Shown: positions 33,380-42,490, counted from the first letter of the stretch. The stretch is DNA of 64,000 nt from CAYSPG01 sp964432885 (GCA_964432885.1 CAYSPG010000003.1:1-64000); one strand, 5' to 3'. Program-made: numbers and translations. Notes: generated by a model from the sequence alone, not told the origin.

Positions 33380-35713
33380 ATGAGCAACTATTTAGAACAA
33401 CTTAACGAACCGCAGCGACAGGCAGTAATGAATATTACCGGCCCGTCAATGATTATTGCAGGAGCAGGCTCGGGCAAAACACGTGTGCTTACTTACCGCA
33501 TTGCTTACATGATGCAACAAAATATTGATGCGTTTAACATACTTGCACTTACGTTTACCAACAAGGCTGCGCGTGAAATGAAAATACGCATAAACGAAAT
33601 AGCGGGTGATGAAGCGCGCAATTTGTGGATGGGAACTTTTCATTCGGTGTTTGCACGTATTTTGAGAATTGAAGCCGAGAAGGTTGGTTTTCCCAGCGAC
33701 TTTACTATTTATGATACCGATGACTCGAAGAGTGCCATAAAAAAAATTATTTCGGAACAGCAACTTGATGATAAACTTTACAAACCTTCTTTGGTACTTA
33801 ACAGAATTTCGTCAGCAAAAAATAATTTGTTTTCGTGGCAGGATTATCAAAACAATACCGAACTGGTGAGCGAAGACCGCAACTCAGGCAAACCCAAACT
33901 TGGTTTGTTGTTTGAATTGTATCAGCGAAGATTAAAGCAATCAGATGCCATGGACTTTGATGATTTGCTTTTTAACACATACCTGCTTTTGAAAAATCAT
34001 GCTGATGCTTTAAGCAAGTATCAACATAAATTTAAATATGTAATGGTGGATGAGTTTCAGGACACCAACTATGCTCAATACATTATTTTAAAAAAACTTG
34101 CTGCGCAGCACGAAAACATTTGCGTGGTTGGCGATGATGCACAAAGTATTTACGCTTTTCGCGGAGCTAATATTCAGAACATTTTAAATTTTGAAAAAGA
34201 TTATCCCGATTTAAAAACATTTAAGCTGGAACAAAATTACCGCTCGACAAAAACTATTGTCGCGGCAGCTAACAGTGTAATTGCAAATAATCGTCACCAG
34301 TTAAAAAAAGAAGTGTGGACAGATAATGCCGGAGGAGATAAAATAAGATTGATGCGTGCGCTTAGTGATAACGAGGAAGGAAACATGGTGGCGCAAACAA
34401 TATTCGAGGATAAAATGAACATGCAGTTGCGAAATAAAGATTTTGCAATACTGTATCGCACCAATGCACAGTCGCGCTCGATGGAAGAAGCCTTACGCAG
34501 ATTAAATATTCCGTATCGTATTTATGGCGGTCTTTCGTTTTACAAGCGAAAAGAAATAAAAGATTTGCTTGCTTACTTCCGCCTTACGTTAAACAATGCC
34601 GATGAAGAGGCATTGGAAAGAGTTTACAATTATCCATCGCGCGGAATAGGAAAAACCACCTACGAAAAACTGATGGTGCTTGCCGACCAGCGCACATGCA
34701 CAATATGGAATGTGATGGAAGATGTATATGATAAAGAAGTGGATGTAGCTGCCAACACCAAGCAAAAAATTGCTGAGTTTGTTACTATGATAAAAAGTTT
34801 TGGTGTGATGGCAAAAACACAAAATGCGTATGATGTAGCAAGTCATATAGCCCAATCGAGTGGATTGCTTAAAGAATTATTTAACGATAAAACTGCCGAA
34901 GGCCTGAGCCACTACGAAAACATACAGGAACTTCTCGCGGGTATAAAAGAATTTAGTGACGGAGGAAATGCTCCGCTTGAAGCGCCTTCAGTAGAGTTGG
35001 AAGAAAATAAAATTCATTTGCTGAATGCTTTTATGCAGGACATAGCCCTGCTTACCGATGCTGAAAATAATGATGATGGCAATGATGATAAAGTTTCGTT
35101 AATGACCATTCACAGTGCCAAGGGGCTTGAGTTTAAAGAAGTGTTTGTTGCAGGTATGGAAGAAAATTTGTTTCCATCGCAACTATCAATGAACTCGCGC
35201 GAAGATTTGGAAGAGGAGCGAAGACTGTTTTATGTTGCCATAACGCGAGCCGAAAAAAAACTCACCATGAGCTATGCCATGAGCCGCTACAGGTGGGGAA
35301 CACTTACCGGCTGCGACCCCAGCCGGTTTTTGGACGAAATAAATCCTGAATATTTAGATTTTAAAGCAGGCAAACAGGAGGCACCTTCACCCAAACAAAA
35401 TTTTAAAAACGGATTTGGAAATTCAGAACCGGTGTTTAGCAGCAACTCGTTTACAAAAAATAATGTGAGGCCGGTTGCCAAAAAAACTTTTCAGCGAACT
35501 ACTTCAGCTAAGGCAATCGAAAATTTTATGCCTGACGACCCACAATTAATTATTGTGGGTATGGAAGTTTTACATCAGCGGTTTGGAAAAGGAAAAGTTA
35601 CCACGCTTGAAGGAAATTATCCTGAGATAAAAGCAACAGTTGCTTTTGATGATGCAGGCGATAAACAACTTTTGTTAAAGTACGCACGGTTGCAGATTGT
35701 GAAGGGCCAATAG
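33380..35713 (+). CDS. UvrD/PcrA-type superfamily 1 DNA helicase
   Basis: A 777-residue 3'-5' helicase. Motifs in order: the Q-motif LNEPQRQAV, Walker A GAGSGKT (28-34), TFTNKAAREM, DEFQDTN (from 224), VGDDAQSIYAFRGA, LEQNYRST, SLMTIHSAKGLEFKEVFV and RLFYVAITRAEKKL. The C-terminal VGMEVLHQRFGKGKVTTLEG is the Tudor-like domain that contacts RNA polymerase in PcrA/UvrD. Length is normal. Roles are nucleotide excision repair, removal of recombination intermediates and transcription-replication conflict handling. It stands alone, with its own promoter-like element. Confidence 0.96.
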   Translation: MSNYLEQLNEPQRQAVMNITGPSMIIAGAGSGKTRVLTYRIAYMMQQNIDAFNILALTFTNKAAREMKIRINEIAGDEARNLWMGTFHSVFARILRIEAEKVGFPSDFTIYDTDDSKSAIKKIISEQQLDDKLYKPSLVLNRISSAKNNLFSWQDYQNNTELVSEDRNSGKPKLGLLFELYQRRLKQSDAMDFDDLLFNTYLLLKNHADALSKYQHKFKYVMVDEFQDTNYAQYIILKKLAAQHENICVVGDDAQSIYAFRGANIQNILNFEKDYPDLKTFKLEQNYRSTKTIVAAANSVIANNRHQLKKEVWTDNAGGDKIRLMRALSDNEEGNMVAQTIFEDKMNMQLRNKDFAILYRTNAQSRSMEEALRRLNIPYRIYGGLSFYKRKEIKDLLAYFRLTLNNADEEALERVYNYPSRGIGKTTYEKLMVLADQRTCTIWNVMEDVYDKEVDVAANTKQKIAEFVTMIKSFGVMAKTQNAYDVASHIAQSSGLLKELFNDKTAEGLSHYENIQELLAGIKEFSDGGNAPLEAPSVELEENKIHLLNAFMQDIALLTDAENNDDGNDDKVSLMTIHSAKGLEFKEVFVAGMEENLFPSQLSMNSREDLEEERRLFYVAITRAEKKLTMSYAMSRYRWGTLTGCDPSRFLDEINPEYLDFKAGKQEAPSPKQNFKNGFGNSEPVFSSNSFTKNNVRPVAKKTFQRTTSAKAIENFMPDDPQLIIVGMEVLHQRFGKGKVTTLEGNYPEIKATVAFDDAGDKQLLLKYARLQIVKGQ

Positions 35714-35738
35714 CGTTTGCCAGTGGTAAGTATAATAA

Positions 35739-36653
35739 TTAATCAACAGAAAATCTGCTTCCTTCGGTAGCTAGTTCAGTTTTTGGAAAAACCGTTTTTG
35801 CTTCCTGTAAGAGGGGATAAAGTGCTTTGTACCTTGCTGAAAAGTGCCCAATCAAAAGTTTTTTTACTCCCGCTTTTTTTGCAATGGTTGCTGCCTGCAA
35901 GCTAGTGGTATGATATGTGGCTTGAGCACGTTCAATCATGTCGTGTAAAAATGTGGCTTCGTGATAAAGCAAGTCAATTCCTTTTATGTCATCAATAATA
36001 GATTCATCATAGATGGTGTCGCTGCAAAATGCATAAGATCGTGGGGGTTGTGATGGAGCTGTAAGCTCTTCGTTTTTTACAATCACTCCGTTTTCGTCAG
36101 CATAATCCTGTCCAAATTTAAGCCGGTTGTAAAATGCAAAGGGAACATTATATTGTTGTAGTTTGGTAACTATCAGTTTGCGAGGTTTTGGTTTTTCAGA
36201 AAATAAAAAGCCTGTACAGGGTATTCTGTGGTTCATCAAAATGGTTTTTACAATCACATCATCATCTTCTAAAATTACAGTTGGTGCAAACTGCCTGATG
36301 GGATGGAATATAAGCTGATAACGCAACACTGTTTGTGATAGCCTAAGTTGTATTTCAATAATGTCCATTAAATCAGGCTGTCCATACAAATGCAATTCGG
36401 ATGTACGACCCTGCAAGTGCATGGTAGAAAGCAGCCCCATTAAACCAAGGTAGTGGTCGCCATGCAAATGGCTGATAAAAATGTGCGAAATTTTATTAAA
36501 CCTAATTTTATAACGAACCAGTTGCGATTGTGTGCCTTCGCCACAATCGATTAAAAAAAGCCGCTCGCGAATATTAAGTACCTGGGCTGTAGGGTGTCGT
36601 TGATAAATGGGTGTTGCCGAACTGCTGCCAAGAATGGTTACTTCAAAAATCAT
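35739..36653 (-). CDS. rnz: Ribonuclease Z
   Basis: A 304-residue metallo-beta-lactamase-fold nuclease with the zinc motif HLHGDH (62-67) and N-terminal VTILGSSSATP. AFCSDTIYDESIIDDIKGIDLLYHEATF and LLIGHFSARY supply the later metal ligands. It trims the 3' ends of tRNA precursors. The length matches short-form RNase Z. Its start overlaps the stop of the upstream T9SS-A gene by 4 bases, so the two are co-translated although functionally unrelated. Confidence 0.95.
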   Translation of the reverse strand: MIFEVTILGSSSATPIYQRHPTAQVLNIRERLFLIDCGEGTQSQLVRYKIRFNKISHIFISHLHGDHYLGLMGLLSTMHLQGRTSELHLYGQPDLMDIIEIQLRLSQTVLRYQLIFHPIRQFAPTVILEDDDVIVKTILMNHRIPCTGFLFSEKPKPRKLIVTKLQQYNVPFAFYNRLKFGQDYADENGVIVKNEELTAPSQPPRSYAFCSDTIYDESIIDDIKGIDLLYHEATFLHDMIERAQATYHTTSLQAATIAKKAGVKKLLIGHFSARYKALYPLLQEAKTVFPKTELATEGSRFSVD

Positions 36654-37405
36654 TTACCTGCCACCACAAAGCGTCTTGTTAAACTATAGGGTCCGTTTTT
36701 TAATGTATAAACATAAATACCTGCCGCCAAATTTTTGGTATAGAGGTTAACCGTGTTTTCTCCCGGTTTTATCTCTTGATTTTTTTCAATCACCTTTTTA
36801 CCAAGTATGTTAAATACCTGCAGGCTTGCATTGGTGGCAAGAGGTGAGTTAAATGTAAACTGATAAAAATCTTTGGCTGGGTTTGGGCCGCTTTCGGTTA
36901 ATTGAAAATTGCTTCCGTTTTGAGAAATTACACCGGATGTATTGGGCGAAATATTTATATGATACGCAAAGATGGTGTCGGTTTGCGATACCGGTACAGT
37001 ACCTAAAAATATGGTTCCGTTAGTAGTAATAATTGCCTGAAGGGCATAGTTGCCCGCAGTAGTAGGAGTTCCTGAAATAAGTACACATCCACTTGTTCCT
37101 CCGGCAAAAACACAATTTGAAGGGTTGCATGAATAGGTTAGGCCGGGAGGCAAATTACCAAGGTTATCTAGTGTAATGTTTGTTACATCAACGGTAACCG
37201 GATTACCCAGCACAACAGCCGTAGTGTCATCAGGAGGATGAACATAAATTACCTGTGTGTAAGGAGTGCCTACTGTTCCAGAAGCGAGGTTGGTAACTGT
37301 GTCGGGCGAAATAAGTGTTGTGTTATTTGGATCGGGAGTACATTGCCCTAAAGCAAAAACTGTGGTAAAACAAAATGACAATGCTGCTAGTAATTTTTTA
37401 ATCAT
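36650..37405 (-). CDS. Secreted protein with T9SS type A sorting domain
   Basis: A 251-residue protein with a signal peptide (MIKKLLAALSFCFTTVFALGQ start). A short Ig-like middle domain with an invariant-looking CSFAGGTSGC-type cysteine pair (SCNPSNCVFAGGTSGC) follows. The C-terminal type A sorting domain runs from GPNPAKDFYQFTF through LQVFNILGKKVIEK to LAAGIYVYTLKNG and RRFVVAGK. The middle domain resembles putative-Ig modules that pack on other surface modules. No enzymatic motif is visible. It lies between a STAS gene and rnz on the same strand. Confidence 0.85.
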   Translation of the reverse strand: MIKKLLAALSFCFTTVFALGQCTPDPNNTTLISPDTVTNLASGTVGTPYTQVIYVHPPDDTTAVVLGNPVTVDVTNITLDNLGNLPPGLTYSCNPSNCVFAGGTSGCVLISGTPTTAGNYALQAIITTNGTIFLGTVPVSQTDTIFAYHINISPNTSGVISQNGSNFQLTESGPNPAKDFYQFTFNSPLATNASLQVFNILGKKVIEKNQEIKPGENTVNLYTKNLAAGIYVYTLKNGPYSLTRRFVVAGK

Positions 37406-37462
37406 AGGACAACTATTAATTTAATTTGTATACAATAAAAATAAAATAACCCGTAAAGTATA

Positions 37463-37819
37463 TTACTTTACTTCAATGGTTTTTAAAATCAAGGCAACTG
37501 CATTATCTGTGTTATCAGCCATTGTTAACACCTGTTCGAGTTGCGAAATAGAAATGAGCTTTTTTATCGGTTCGCTTATAGAGGTTATAACAAATGTACC
37601 GTTTGCATTTCGGCAAATACGGTTTCCAACAAGAATAGCGCTTAAGCCAGAGGAGTCGCAATATCCGCAATCACCAAGGTCTAATATTATATTGGTATAT
37701 CCCTGGCTGTTTAAAATCAATAGTTCTGATTTTAGTTCAGCCGAAATAAGTGTATTAAGTTTTTGCTCGTGCAATTTTAAAACTGCGTATTTTTCTTTTT
37801 TGTCGAGGGTGTAATGCAT
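37463..37819 (-). CDS. STAS-domain protein (anti-anti-sigma factor-like)
   Basis: A single STAS domain of 118 residues with the phosphorylatable serine motif CDSSGLSAIL (Ser57 by analogy to SpoIIAA Ser58). In characterised systems such proteins bind an anti-sigma kinase when dephosphorylated. No kinase of that type, PP2C phosphatase or sigma factor lies nearby, so the partner is elsewhere. A -7 element upstream (37847-37854) suggests separate transcription from pyrB. Confidence 0.88.
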   Translation of the reverse strand: MHYTLDKKEKYAVLKLHEQKLNTLISAELKSELLILNSQGYTNIILDLGDCGYCDSSGLSAILVGNRICRNANGTFVITSISEPIKKLISISQLEQVLTMADNTDNAVALILKTIEVK

Positions 37820-37846
37820 ATGTGCAAGGTATTTTTAGGATGGAAA

Positions 37847-37854
37847 CAAATATA
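37847..37854 (-). promoter_or_regulatory. Putative -7 element for the STAS gene (TATATTTG)
   Basis: TAnnTTTG match on the minus strand, 27 bases upstream of the ATG at 37819. Confidence 0.45.
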
Positions 37855-37895
37855 GAAAAACTTATTAATTAAAAGTTTTGAGTAAAATTAACTTA

Positions 37896-38828
37896 TTAAC
37901 TGCTTTGCCTGCCGGCAAGTAAATAAAGCACCGCCATTCGAATGGCAACACCGTTTTGAACCTGATTTAATATGATGGACTGCTGGCTGTCGGCTACATC
38001 ACTTGTAATTTCAACACCCCTATTGATTGGGCCAGGGTGCATTATCACTATTTTTTTATTGAGTTTTGAAATTACTTCACTATTGATTCCATATTGCAGT
38101 ATGTATTCGCGCTGGGACGGAAAATATTTTATGTCTTGACGCTCTAACTGAATGCGCAGTACGTTTGCCACATCGCACCAGTTTAAGGCATTGGATAAAT
38201 TGTTTTCAATTTTTACCCCCAATTCGGCAATGTGTTTGGGTATAAGTGTAGCAGGGCCGCAAACCATGACTTCGGCACCTGATTTTTTGAGGCAAAAAAT
38301 ATTTGACAAGGCCACACGTGAGTGCATGATATCGCCCACAATAACTACACGTACTCCTTTAAGTGTACCTAGCTCTTCTTCGATAGAGTAGGCATCAAGC
38401 AATGCCTGTGTTGGGTGTTCGTGGGTGCCATCGCCTGCATTAACAATTACCGAGTTTACTTTTTGTGAAAGGAACAAAGCTGCACCTGGTTTTGGATGAC
38501 GCATCACCACAATGTCAACCTTCATGGCAAGTATATTATTAACGGTATCTATCAGCGTTTCGCCCTTGCTTACGGATGACGATGAAGCAGAAAAGTTAAC
38601 AATGTCGGCCGACAATCTTTTTTCGGCAAGTTCAAAAGATATACGCGTGCGGGTAGAGTTTTCAAAAAATAGATTTGCCACGGTAACATCGCGCAAAGAA
38701 GGAACTTTTTTTATTGGCCTGTTAAGTACTTCTTTAAATGTGGATGCAGTTGAAAAAATGAGTTTAATATCGTCAGCCGATATGTCTTTTATGCCAATTA
38801 GGTTTTTAACGCTTAGTTGAGCCTGCAT
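37896..38828 (-). CDS. pyrB: Aspartate carbamoyltransferase catalytic subunit
   Basis: PyrB makes carbamoyl-aspartate in pyrimidine synthesis. I chose the ATG at 38828 (MQAQLSVKNL), giving 310 residues, the family norm; the frame is open further upstream, but that part lies inside pyrR. FENSTRTRISFELAEKRL (STRTR at 58-62) binds carbamoyl phosphate, SVSKGETLIDT follows, and HPTQALLDAYSI and MHPGPINRGVEI complete the site. It overlaps the 3' end of pyrR by 23 bases. No pyrI is next to it. Confidence 0.96.
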   Translation of the reverse strand: MQAQLSVKNLIGIKDISADDIKLIFSTASTFKEVLNRPIKKVPSLRDVTVANLFFENSTRTRISFELAEKRLSADIVNFSASSSSVSKGETLIDTVNNILAMKVDIVVMRHPKPGAALFLSQKVNSVIVNAGDGTHEHPTQALLDAYSIEEELGTLKGVRVVIVGDIMHSRVALSNIFCLKKSGAEVMVCGPATLIPKHIAELGVKIENNLSNALNWCDVANVLRIQLERQDIKYFPSQREYILQYGINSEVISKLNKKIVIMHPGPINRGVEITSDVADSQQSIILNQVQNGVAIRMAVLYLLAGRQSS

Positions 38829-39366
38829 TTTTTTTTGATTGTGAGTTAAGCCATACACCCTGTTCATTTTGGTCAAGCACAACTTTAACCATATCGCTGT
38901 CAATGGTATCAATTGCTTTGCCTGTATAATCGGGTTCAATAGGCAGGTGCCTGCTGTATTTTCGGTCTATCAATACCAGTAATTCTACTTTGCTTGGGCG
39001 GCCAAATGCCAGCAGGGCGTCCATAGCTGCGCGAATGGTGCGGCCTGTATAGAGTACATCGTCAACCAAAATTATTTTTCGGTTTTCTAACGAAAAATCA
39101 ATTTGGGTGGTGCCGGGCACGGCCAATGTATTGCGCCTGCGGTAGTCATCGCGGTAAAATGTTATGTCTAACGTTCCGTGGTGAAGTGCCACTTTGGGCA
39201 ATAGTTTGTTAAGCCTGTTGCAAATTTGGTTTGATACAAAAACTCCTTTGTTTTGGAGTCCTATGATGCAGGATTGTGAAAAATCATCGTGGTTTTCGAT
39301 GAGTTGATGACAAAGGCGGTTAATTGTAAGTTCAATTTGCCTGCTATTTAATATTAACCGCGACAT
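38806..39366 (-). CDS. pyrR: PyrR bifunctional pyrimidine regulator / uracil phosphoribosyltransferase
   Basis: A 186-residue phosphoribosyltransferase starting MSRLILNSRQIELTINRL. It has IIGLQNKGVFV, the PRPP loop ILVDDVLYTGRTIRAAMDAL, and LLVLIDRKYSRHLPI. In Bacilli, PyrR also binds pyr leader RNA; in Bacteroidota that role is not established, and it may act only as a uracil phosphoribosyltransferase. I preferred the ATG at 39366 to an earlier frame-open codon at 39384, since MSRLIL is the normal start. A -7-like TACATTTGC and a perfect 17-bp inverted repeat lie directly upstream. Confidence 0.94.
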   Translation of the reverse strand: MSRLILNSRQIELTINRLCHQLIENHDDFSQSCIIGLQNKGVFVSNQICNRLNKLLPKVALHHGTLDITFYRDDYRRRNTLAVPGTTQIDFSLENRKIILVDDVLYTGRTIRAAMDALLAFGRPSKVELLVLIDRKYSRHLPIEPDYTGKAIDTIDSDMVKVVLDQNEQGVWLNSQSKKNAGSTKR

Positions 39367-39371
39367 GGTTG

Positions 39372-39380
39372 GCAAATGTA
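39372..39380 (-). promoter_or_regulatory. Putative -7 element for pyrR (TACATTTGC)
   Basis: TAnnTTTGC match on the minus strand, 5 bases before the pyrR ATG; the transcript would be nearly leaderless. The inverted repeat at 39381-39420 abuts it. Confidence 0.4.
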
Positions 39381-39420
39381 GCAAAATGTTTTTGTTAGAT
39401 GTTTAACAAAAACATTTTGC
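39381..39420. repeat. Perfect 17-bp inverted repeat upstream of pyrR
   Basis: GCAAAATGTTTTTGTTA (39381-39397) is the exact reverse complement of 39404-39420, with a 6-base centre. It lies between the stop of the T9SS-A gene and the pyrR -7-like element. It could be a terminator hairpin, though no T-run follows on the minus strand, or an operator. Confidence 0.8.
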
Positions 39421-39443
39421 TGCATTATAGTTTAAGTCGATTT

Positions 39444-40499
39444 TTATTCTACGCTTATTTTACGTGTAACGCTTTTGTTGTTTACCGTAAGTGTTACAAC
39501 GTAAATACCCTTGGCTGCATCGGTTAAGTTTATACTGGTAGTATTGCCAATAACGGTGGTTTGAAAATCAACTTTTTGGCCAAGGGAATTATAAATGTCA
39601 ATACCAGAGTTGGTAAGGTTGTTTTCAATACCGCTTATTATAATTCTTCCGTTTGATGGGTTGGGATAAACCTCAATGTTACTTCTTTGGGTTAACTGAT
39701 TAACTCCCGTGGTGCCCGATAGCGGTTGATAGCGCAAAACAGGTGTTTGCAGGGTGCCGTCAACGGTAGTAATGCCATATATCATTATGGGTTGCAACAC
39801 AGTGTCATGAAACCAATAATAATAGTCGTCCGAAACCACATAGTCAATAACAGGTACACCTAACAGGTAAATTTTAATATGGAAATTTTCCAAAGCGTGT
39901 ATTCGCAGAACATTGGTAAATGTACCGGTTGGTAGTATCATGGTTCCCTGCTGGTCGGCATTTATTGTAAGGGTTCCGCTTTCAATTTTTACCGAGTCTT
40001 CGCCAACACCAAAAGGTGCATAGCGGCCATTGTAGGTTGAATTAAATGTTTGTCCGGCTGTTATTGGAAAATGAAATTCGGTGGCAAAGGTTCCGTTTTC
40101 ATAAATGCCATAATTGGTATTGCTTCCAAACCATCCGATACGATTAATGTCGCTGGCTGTGTTTTGGTAATAAAAATATCCAGCGGCACCGCTTTCGCCA
40201 CGTGCAATAGTTGCGTTTGGGAAAGAGTCGACACCATTACCTGTAATGCTGGATGGATTTACATAATAAAATTGATAGGTGGTGCCGGCATTTAGCAAAA
40301 ACGTGTTATCCCAAAGTACATTTGTTACCGGGCCTGTGCCTGCGGGGTTAAAACCGAAGGTGTTTGCATCCACATAATGTATGGTGTCACCATTGGTGGG
40401 AAATTGGTTGGTGGCCGAAATAGTAATTAGCTGTGCTGGTAAGCTTAACCATGCTGCCATTAAGATTGTTAATGCTGATAAGGTAATTTTTTTATTCAT
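39444..40499 (-). CDS. Secreted protein with T9SS type A sorting domain
   Basis: A 351-residue protein with a signal peptide (MNKKITLSALTILMAAWLSLPAQ start). A 240-residue beta-rich domain of unknown function follows, with phrases such as YYQNTASDINRIGWFGSNTNYGIYENG. The type A sorting domain runs from IEVYPNPSNGRIIISG through IDIYNSLGQKVDF to KGIYVVTLTVNNKSVTRKISVE. It is probably exported by T9SS and cleaved or anchored. No catalytic residues recognised. It is separated from pyrR by the hairpin region and is probably a monocistronic gene. Confidence 0.86.
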   Translation of the reverse strand: MNKKITLSALTILMAAWLSLPAQLITISATNQFPTNGDTIHYVDANTFGFNPAGTGPVTNVLWDNTFLLNAGTTYQFYYVNPSSITGNGVDSFPNATIARGESGAAGYFYYQNTASDINRIGWFGSNTNYGIYENGTFATEFHFPITAGQTFNSTYNGRYAPFGVGEDSVKIESGTLTINADQQGTMILPTGTFTNVLRIHALENFHIKIYLLGVPVIDYVVSDDYYYWFHDTVLQPIMIYGITTVDGTLQTPVLRYQPLSGTTGVNQLTQRSNIEVYPNPSNGRIIISGIENNLTNSGIDIYNSLGQKVDFQTTVIGNTTSINLTDAAKGIYVVTLTVNNKSVTRKISVE

Positions 40500-40805
40500 G
40501 TTTTGATTTTTTTTAACTAAGGCAATAATAAAAAAATATTGGCAATGCTAAGGTTAGGCTCTAAAATTACACTTCAAAATGTGGCTGTGCTGCTTCTGAC
40601 TTGTAATTAGCTAAACCGCAAGCATTAAATAATTATGGTGGTAGGTTTTTTAAAAGGTAATTACATACTTAATCCGGATAGCAATCGGGATTGCTTAATC
40701 ATATTCGGTGAAAACGAATTATTCAAAACAAGTTCGCTTCGGATATAAGTATCTTTGCTAAATGTTTAAAGGAATAATTGCAAAAACCTTTTAGTAAACT
40801 ATTGG
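40500..40805. other. Gene-free stretch between divergent genes
   Basis: This 306-base stretch has an imperfect palindrome around AATCCGGATAGCAATCGGGATT's core (CCGGATAGCAATCGGG, 40675-40690), similar in style to the ACCCGAAGCATCGGGT palindrome at 30781, and a -7 element at 40750-40758. No gene is seen. Confidence 0.5.
40750..40758 (+). promoter_or_regulatory. Putative -7 element (TATCTTTGC)
   Basis: An exact TAnnTTTGC match, 47 bases before the GTG at 40806. Confidence 0.5.
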
Positions 40806-41480
40806 GTGGAATTTAGGCTGACAAACCCGCAAGTAAAAGTATCACCATTGCAGAACAGTAAGATTATATTTTTCTTTTCAATACTTTTAGTATTTGTTAT
40901 TTGTTTTACTTCCATTGCTCAAACAACATTATCAGGTGTTGTAGTTGATTCGGATAGTCAAACTGCTTTGCCTTTTGTGAACATCGGTATTAAGCAAAAA
41001 AATATCGGAACAAATTCATTGACAGATGGCACATTCTCAATAAATATCCCAACGCTAAACGAAAATGATACTTTGACTTTTTCAATGGTTGGATATTTGG
41101 AATTGAATCTTCCAATTAAAAATATTGTTGCGACTTCTCAAAAAACATTTCAACTGAAAATAAAAACAACTGCATTAAAATCTGTAGTAGTAACTGCAAA
41201 CAAATTAGTTGAACAAAAATTTGGAATAAAAAAAAATGGTGGAGTTATTCATATAACGGATGGCAGCACTAATCAAAACGACATTTTTGAAATTGCTCAG
41301 TTGATTAAATTGGATACAACGCTTTCAAAAATTACTTCAGTAAATCTGCTCATCAGCCAACCAAGAAATGACAGTGGAACTTTCAGAATAAATTTTTATG
41401 ATTATGATAGATGCAGACCATCGGAAAGAATTATTGAAAAAAGTATTGTCAGACAAAAAAAATACAAGAAGGCTGGCTAA
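40806..41480 (+). CDS. CarboxypepD_reg-domain protein, N-terminal part of a frameshifted gene
   Basis: The start is uncertain: GTG at 40806, or a TTG closer to the hydrophobic segment KIIFFFSILLVFVICFTSIAQ. After the signal sequence comes a CarboxypepD_reg sandwich (TLSGVVVDSDSQTALPFVNIGI...GTNSLTDGTFSINI) and a second beta domain with SGTFRINFYDYDR. The frame stops at 41480, but the -1 frame from 41462 continues the protein without interruption (IQEGWLKFDLTKYNVYLKG) into the esterase part. The switch lies on a run of eight A (41455-41462). This is either a broken gene, a sequence error, or a real slippage site. Confidence 0.75.
   Translation: MEFRLTNPQVKVSPLQNSKIIFFFSILLVFVICFTSIAQTTLSGVVVDSDSQTALPFVNIGIKQKNIGTNSLTDGTFSINIPTLNENDTLTFSMVGYLELNLPIKNIVATSQKTFQLKIKTTALKSVVVTANKLVEQKFGIKKNGGVIHITDGSTNQNDIFEIAQLIKLDTTLSKITSVNLLISQPRNDSGTFRINFYDYDRCRPSERIIEKSIVRQKKYKKAG
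41455..41462 (+). other. A8 run with a phased A_AAA_AAA slippery heptamer
   Basis: Zero-frame codons read CAA AAA AAA TAC, so a -1 slip on A_AAA_AAA is in the correct phase, and it enters the frame used by the downstream esterase part. The zero-frame stop follows 18 bases after the run. No obvious stimulatory stem-loop is seen. Confidence 0.65.
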
Positions 41481-41503
41481 AGTTTGATTTAACAAAATAC
41501 AAC

Positions 41504-42490
41504 GTGTATCTGAAAGGAAGTTTTGTTGTTGCTATTGAATTTATTCCCACAAAAAAAAAGAACAATCCTATTTATTATGAAGTGAAGTTAGGGGGTTCAT
41601 CAAAAAGTTTCGTGAGGACCAACAGCCAGGGTGAGTGGAGCGTTCCGCCACATCATTACCGTCTTTTTGTAACGGCACTTGTAGCCGACAAAAAAAACAA
41701 ATCTCATCAAGACAATTCAGAAGAAAGGGAATCCATTCCTGTCACTACTTTGTTTTCAGAATCAGTAAAAGATTCTTTTTCTGTTTTCATCAGTTTGCCT
41801 CAAGGTTATACAAAGAAAAAGAATCAAAATTTTCCTGTAATTTATCTATTAGATGCAAATGTTTATTTCGATATTGTTGCTAATGCAATAAGAGAAAATA
41901 ATACGAATGCAATTTTAGTTGGCATAGGTTACAAAGATTTTGTAATGATGGATTCGTTAAGGAATAGAGATTATACATTTCCTAAAGCATTACCACAAGA
42001 CAGTTTTTTGATAAGTGGTGGAGCTGATAGTTTTTTATTTTTTTTAAGAAGTGATTTGGTTCCATACATCGAAAAAATTTATCGGACAGATTCAAACAAC
42101 CGTACTTTAATGGGACATTCGTTAGGCGGTTATTTTACTTTATATGCTTTGGAACAAGCGATGCTTAACAAAAACTATTTGTTTAAAAATTATGTTGCTG
42201 CAAGTCCTTCTCTTGAATACTGCAACAGTTATTTGATAAAACAATTTCAAAACATTTCAGGAGATGACAAGACAAACCAACAAACTTTATTTTTGACTTT
42301 TGGAGCAAGAGAGGACAGCGAAGATGGAGGAACAGGAACTGCAGGCTTTGACAATTACAATTCATTAATAACTTTATTATCTGATAGCAGATTTAAAAAT
42401 ATAAAAGTAAAGAGTGAAGTTTATCCGGCATTCGGACATATGGAAACAGCAGTTCCGTCATTTGCCAAATTATTGCAAGAAATAAAATGA
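41504..42490 (+). CDS. Esterase/alpha-beta hydrolase, C-terminal part of the frameshifted gene
   Basis: The only start-like codon is a GTG in the middle of a conserved strand (YNVYLKGSFVVAIEF), so this is unlikely to be an independent gene; the frame really opens at 41462. Residues after about 95 form a PF00756-like esterase: VFISLPQGYTKKKNQNFPVIYLLDAN, the nucleophile elbow GHSLGGYF, and FGHMETAVP with the catalytic His. Such enzymes hydrolyse siderophore or acyl esters. With the upstream part it would make a protein of about 560 residues, a secreted CarboxypepD_reg-esterase fusion. A low-quality 21-codon frame follows the stop. Confidence 0.72.
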   Translation: MYLKGSFVVAIEFIPTKKKNNPIYYEVKLGGSSKSFVRTNSQGEWSVPPHHYRLFVTALVADKKNKSHQDNSEERESIPVTTLFSESVKDSFSVFISLPQGYTKKKNQNFPVIYLLDANVYFDIVANAIRENNTNAILVGIGYKDFVMMDSLRNRDYTFPKALPQDSFLISGGADSFLFFLRSDLVPYIEKIYRTDSNNRTLMGHSLGGYFTLYALEQAMLNKNYLFKNYVAASPSLEYCNSYLIKQFQNISGDDKTNQQTLFLTFGAREDSEDGGTGTAGFDNYNSLITLLSDSRFKNIKVKSEVYPAFGHMETAVPSFAKLLQEIK

